From positions 1-53,264 of the forward strand of contig CAJTGE010000036.1 of the NCBI GenBank assembly GCA_910575795.1: a stretch of DNA of 53,264 bases, written 5' to 3'. The stretch is from Clostridiaceae bacterium. Lineage in GTDB: Bacteria; Bacillota; Clostridia; Lachnospirales; Lachnospiraceae. Both the position numbers and the translations under genes were made by a program. Positions 51,186-53,264 of the stretch are shown one piece after another (within the stretch, counting starts at the first letter, position 1; every line of letters begins with the position of its first letter). The notes under the pieces were generated by a model. The model was not told the origin of the DNA. It made no database searches and was given only the letters and a program-made list of their open reading frames with translations.

Positions 51186-51642
51186 GTATGACGGGCATGC
51201 CCGTGTTCTGTGGTGGAAGTCCACATAGGCGTAGCTACTGACGAACTATAAAGCGACTCCCAAGGTTTACATTGTGAAGTGTGGGCGAGAAGAAGGGATA
51301 GCGAAATCGTAGCCCTACGGATAGAAACCTGATAATAAGGCGTACATGGCGGGTAAGTTGGCAAAATGCAACGAAGCCCTAAAAGTAGCCGTAACCCATG
51401 TACGTAAATCAGGAGGGTAGACGAGGAAAGAACACGGGCTTATCCCGCGAGGTCTCACGGACGCAAGTATTGGTTGAAGTATCCCGCCTGCGGTTGAAAA
51501 CGATTTATCGTGAGAAGTCAGCAGAAGTCATAGTAGGCAGTCTTAAATTTAAAAAAAAGTTGCCGAAGGGCTGAACAATGTAACCGTGCAAACGAATGTA
51601 TGTACCTGTGGGTATCTGACAGCGGATGTAGGCGAAACGTAT

Positions 51643-52992
51643 ATGAGCCGTAAACGTGAAAACATAGGAGTTACCACAGGGAGCGGAAAGGAGCGAAGCA
51701 CACAAAGCATGTCGGAATTGTTAGAAAAGATACTGGACAACAGAAACATGAATGAAGCGTACAAAAAAGTCTGCGCCAATAAAGGAGCAGGAGGCGTTGA
51801 CGGCATGGAACTGGAAGAACTTGACGGATATATCCGAGAGAACTGGAACAGTATCAGGGAGCAAATCAGAAACAGGAGTTATAAACCCCATCCAGTGAGG
51901 CGGGTAGAAATACCCAAACCAAACGGAAGCAAAAGAAAACTCGGGATACCAACCGTCATGGACAGGGTAATCCAGCAAGGGATAGCACAAGTAATCAGCC
52001 CGATGTGCGAGCCGCTGTTTTCGGAGAACAGTTACGGATTCCGTCCCAACCGGGGTTGTGAAATGGCAGTCAGGGAAATGCTTATGTTCCTGAACGAGGG
52101 ATATGAGTGGATTGTGGATATTGATTTGGAAAAATTTTTCGACAACGTACCGCAGGACAAACTGATGAGCCTTGTGCACAACATCATAAACGATGGGGAT
52201 ACGGAATCGCTGATACGGAAATATCTGAAAGCGGGGGTAATGGTACAGGGAAGATATGAAAAGACGGACAGGGGAACGCCGCAGGGAGGGAACCTGTCAC
52301 CACTTTTATCAAATATCATGTTAAATGAACTGGACAAAGAGTTGGAGAAACGGGGATTGCGGTTTGTGAGGTATGCGGACGACTGCGTGATAGCAGTCAG
52401 AAGCGAAGCAAGTGCCAAACGTGTCATGTATTCGATAACAGATTGGATACAGCGAAAACTCGGATTGAAAGTGAACGCTGAAAAGACGAAAATCACAAGG
52501 CCGGGGAGGCTTAAATATCTGGGATTTGGGTTCTATGAGGACTCCAAAGCAAAAGAATGGAAGTGCAGGCCGCACAAGGATTCGGTGGAGAAATTCAAGT
52601 GGACACTAAAGAAGCTGACAAACCGGAGCCAGTCCATGGCATTTGCGGTAAGGGTACAGAGGCTAAATTGGGTAATCAGAGGGTGGATAAACTATTTTGC
52701 GTTAGGCTCTATGAAAACGGTAATGAACGATGTAGACGCGCATTTGCGAACAAGATTGCGGGTAATTATCTGGAAGCAATGGAAAGTAGCGAAAAAGCGG
52801 CAATGGGGATTGCAGAAACTGGGAATAGGAAAAGACCTGGCGAGGCAGACAGCCTATATGGGAGACCGCTATCAATGGGTAGTGACGAAAACATGTGTAG
52901 TCAGGGCAATCTCAAAAGAAAAGCTGTCACAGGCAGGGCTTATCAGATGTTACGATTATTACTTAGAACGTCATGCTTTGAAGTTATGTTGA
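51643..52992 (+). CDS. Group IIC intron reverse transcriptase/maturase
   Basis: The 449-aa protein has the RT motifs (RRVEIPKPNGSKRKLGIP, YGFRPNRGCEMAV, DIDLEKFFDNV, GTPQGGNLSPLL, RYADDCVIAV) and a maturase domain (KFKWTLKKLTNRSQSM, LNWVIRGWINYF). There is no endonuclease domain, typical of class C. ATG 51643 is a plausible start but its ribosome site is weak; ATG 51709 would also keep the RT domain. Confidence 0.88.
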   Translation: MSRKRENIGVTTGSGKERSTQSMSELLEKILDNRNMNEAYKKVCANKGAGGVDGMELEELDGYIRENWNSIREQIRNRSYKPHPVRRVEIPKPNGSKRKLGIPTVMDRVIQQGIAQVISPMCEPLFSENSYGFRPNRGCEMAVREMLMFLNEGYEWIVDIDLEKFFDNVPQDKLMSLVHNIINDGDTESLIRKYLKAGVMVQGRYEKTDRGTPQGGNLSPLLSNIMLNELDKELEKRGLRFVRYADDCVIAVRSEASAKRVMYSITDWIQRKLGLKVNAEKTKITRPGRLKYLGFGFYEDSKAKEWKCRPHKDSVEKFKWTLKKLTNRSQSMAFAVRVQRLNWVIRGWINYFALGSMKTVMNDVDAHLRTRLRVIIWKQWKVAKKRQWGLQKLGIGKDLARQTAYMGDRYQWVVTKTCVVRAISKEKLSQAGLIRCYDYYLERHALKLC

Positions 52993-53056
52993 ACCGCCGT
53001 ATGCCGAACGGCATGTACGGTGGTGTGAGAGGGGGATTAAATTCCCCCTACTCGAT
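52992..53056 (+). ncRNA. Group IIC intron domains V and VI
   Basis: GAACCGCCGTATGCCGAACG starts the domain V hairpin, overlapping the end of the maturase gene. AGGGGGATTAAATTCCCCCT forms the short domain VI stem. It differs from the intron in virD4, so the two introns are unrelated lineages. Confidence 0.8.
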
Positions 53057-53110
53057 TTGTCCTGAAATGTAAATTTTCTGTGAACTTGATTAAAAAGTCC
53101 TTTACAAAAC

Positions 53111-53163
53111 GTCACTGGCAAGACAGCGAAAAGCATTTTAATTAGCTGCGGCGCACGTTTAGC
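53111..53163 (+). pseudogene. VirD4/TraG fragment at the right end of the mobilisable element
   Basis: Read from GGC at 53117, the frame gives GKTAKSILISCGARLA, which by recall is the sequence that follows KLASG in VirD4 of Tn1549-like elements. After RLA the reading departs from the family (VGRRIEG and onward) and stops at about 53230, so the fragment is short. Codon use is more AT-rich than in the left VirD4 fragment, so it may come from a different VirD4. The last 100 bp of the window show nothing else. Confidence 0.55.
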
Positions 53164-53264
53164 TGTCGGACGGCGAATTGAGGGAGACGCAAATGACGAA
53201 TTATTTTTCCAACCTTTATCCAATTGACTGCGCAGTGCTGTCTGTGAATGCACAATTCTACCGA

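Larger units (their letters stand above)
51186..53056 (+). mobile_element. Group IIC intron
   Basis: The 5' end GTATG follows a terminator. GAAGTCAGCAGAAGTCATAG (51513-51532) matches the conserved group IIC core known from the Oceanobacillus iheyensis intron. Domain V is GAACCGCCGTATGCCGAACG and onward. The domain VI stem GGGGGA/TCCCCC precedes the 3' end CTCGAT (53051-53056). The intron sits on the template downstream of a terminator, typical of the class. The exact ends are judged from alignment with remembered family members. Confidence 0.8.
37426..53118 (+). mobile_element. Tn4451-like mobilisable element inserted in virD4
   Basis: The segment carries the Tn4451-type gene set: large serine recombinase, TnpV, relaxase and TnpW. 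The left junction is ...KLASG and the right junction begins ...KTAKS. Both contain GG (37424-37425 and 53117-53118); joining at GG gives an open VirD4 frame. Length would be about 15.7 kb. The boundaries are inferred from this in-frame reconstruction rather than from known end sequences. The right part also contains a separate group IIC intron. Confidence 0.65.

Noticed and set aside
52984..53253. 89-codon minus-strand frame at the window's end
   Set aside because: It runs antisense across the intron end and the VirD4-like fragment, with no ribosome site or recognisable domain; the plus-strand reading explains the sequence better.
1..53264. CRISPR arrays, tRNA or rRNA genes
   Set aside because: I saw no regularly spaced short repeats, no tRNA-like cloverleaf with a CCA end and no rRNA segments; the repeats present are explained by leaders, introns and gene duplication.

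Overview
The window looks like chromosome of a flagellated, low-to-mid GC Gram-positive gut bacterium, most probably a Lachnospiraceae (Clostridium cluster XIVa) member. AGGAGG ribosome sites, clostridial-type conjugative and mobilisable transposon genes, and DUF115 (Maf-type flagellin glycosyltransferase) genes point that way. The species cannot be read from the sequence, and no flagellin gene lies inside the window, so the link to flagellin rests on family knowledge.

Bases 1-29721 are a sugar-acid biosynthesis and protein-glycosylation island on the + strand. A block of about 9 kb occurs twice: copy 1 at about 340-10175 and copy 2 at about 21117-29721. Each copy begins with the same leader (a palindrome plus a conserved 90-bp stretch). 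The genes then follow in the same order: a serine-recombinase-like protein that has lost its catalytic residues, a DUF115 transferase, a KdsA-like synthase, a class I phosphomannose isomerase, a ribulose-phosphate-3-epimerase-like protein, a CMP-sugar synthetase, an FkbM methyltransferase, a zinc-finger methyltransferase, a second FkbM gene (pseudogene in copy 1, short scar in copy 2) and a second DUF115 transferase. Between the copies lies a single-copy set at 10260-19266: a KdsC-NeuB fusion, a TIM-barrel isomerase, NeuA, a class III aminotransferase, a VOC protein, a methyltransferase, a B12/radical-SAM enzyme and two SDR oxidoreductases. A frameshifted AAA-ATPase/PD-(D/E)XK gene follows. 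Together the genes could make at least two CMP-activated ulosonic acids, decorate them by methylation, amination and redox steps, and transfer them to flagellin.

From 29722 the sequence becomes a nest of mobile elements. A broken IS110-type transposase tail (- strand) is followed by the transfer module of a Tn1549-like integrative conjugative element: ParB-like protein, DUF7768-like protein, ArdA, PcfB and VirD4/TraG. The virD4 gene carries a group II intron (34385-37097) with its own reverse transcriptase; removing the intron restores the reading frame. Further on, virD4 is cut by a Tn4451-like mobilisable element (about 37426-53118). This carries a large serine recombinase, TnpV, TnpW, a MobA/MobL relaxase with a candidate oriT, a replisome organiser, a DnaC-like loader, three sigma-like regulators and several small accessory genes.

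The right-hand cargo of that element is AT-rich. It holds a three-gene operon at 48721-50203: two small membrane proteins and an AbiTii-domain protein. The second and third proteins carry matching RHIM-like motifs (IQIG and VTIG cores followed by N-x-F-x-NSNI), which suggests an amyloid-signalling, abortive-infection-type defence system. An Rpn-type nuclease gene follows. Directly after its terminator sits a group IIC intron (about 51186-53056). At the window's end a short stretch again reads as VirD4 and joins in frame to the left fragment if the mobilisable element is removed.
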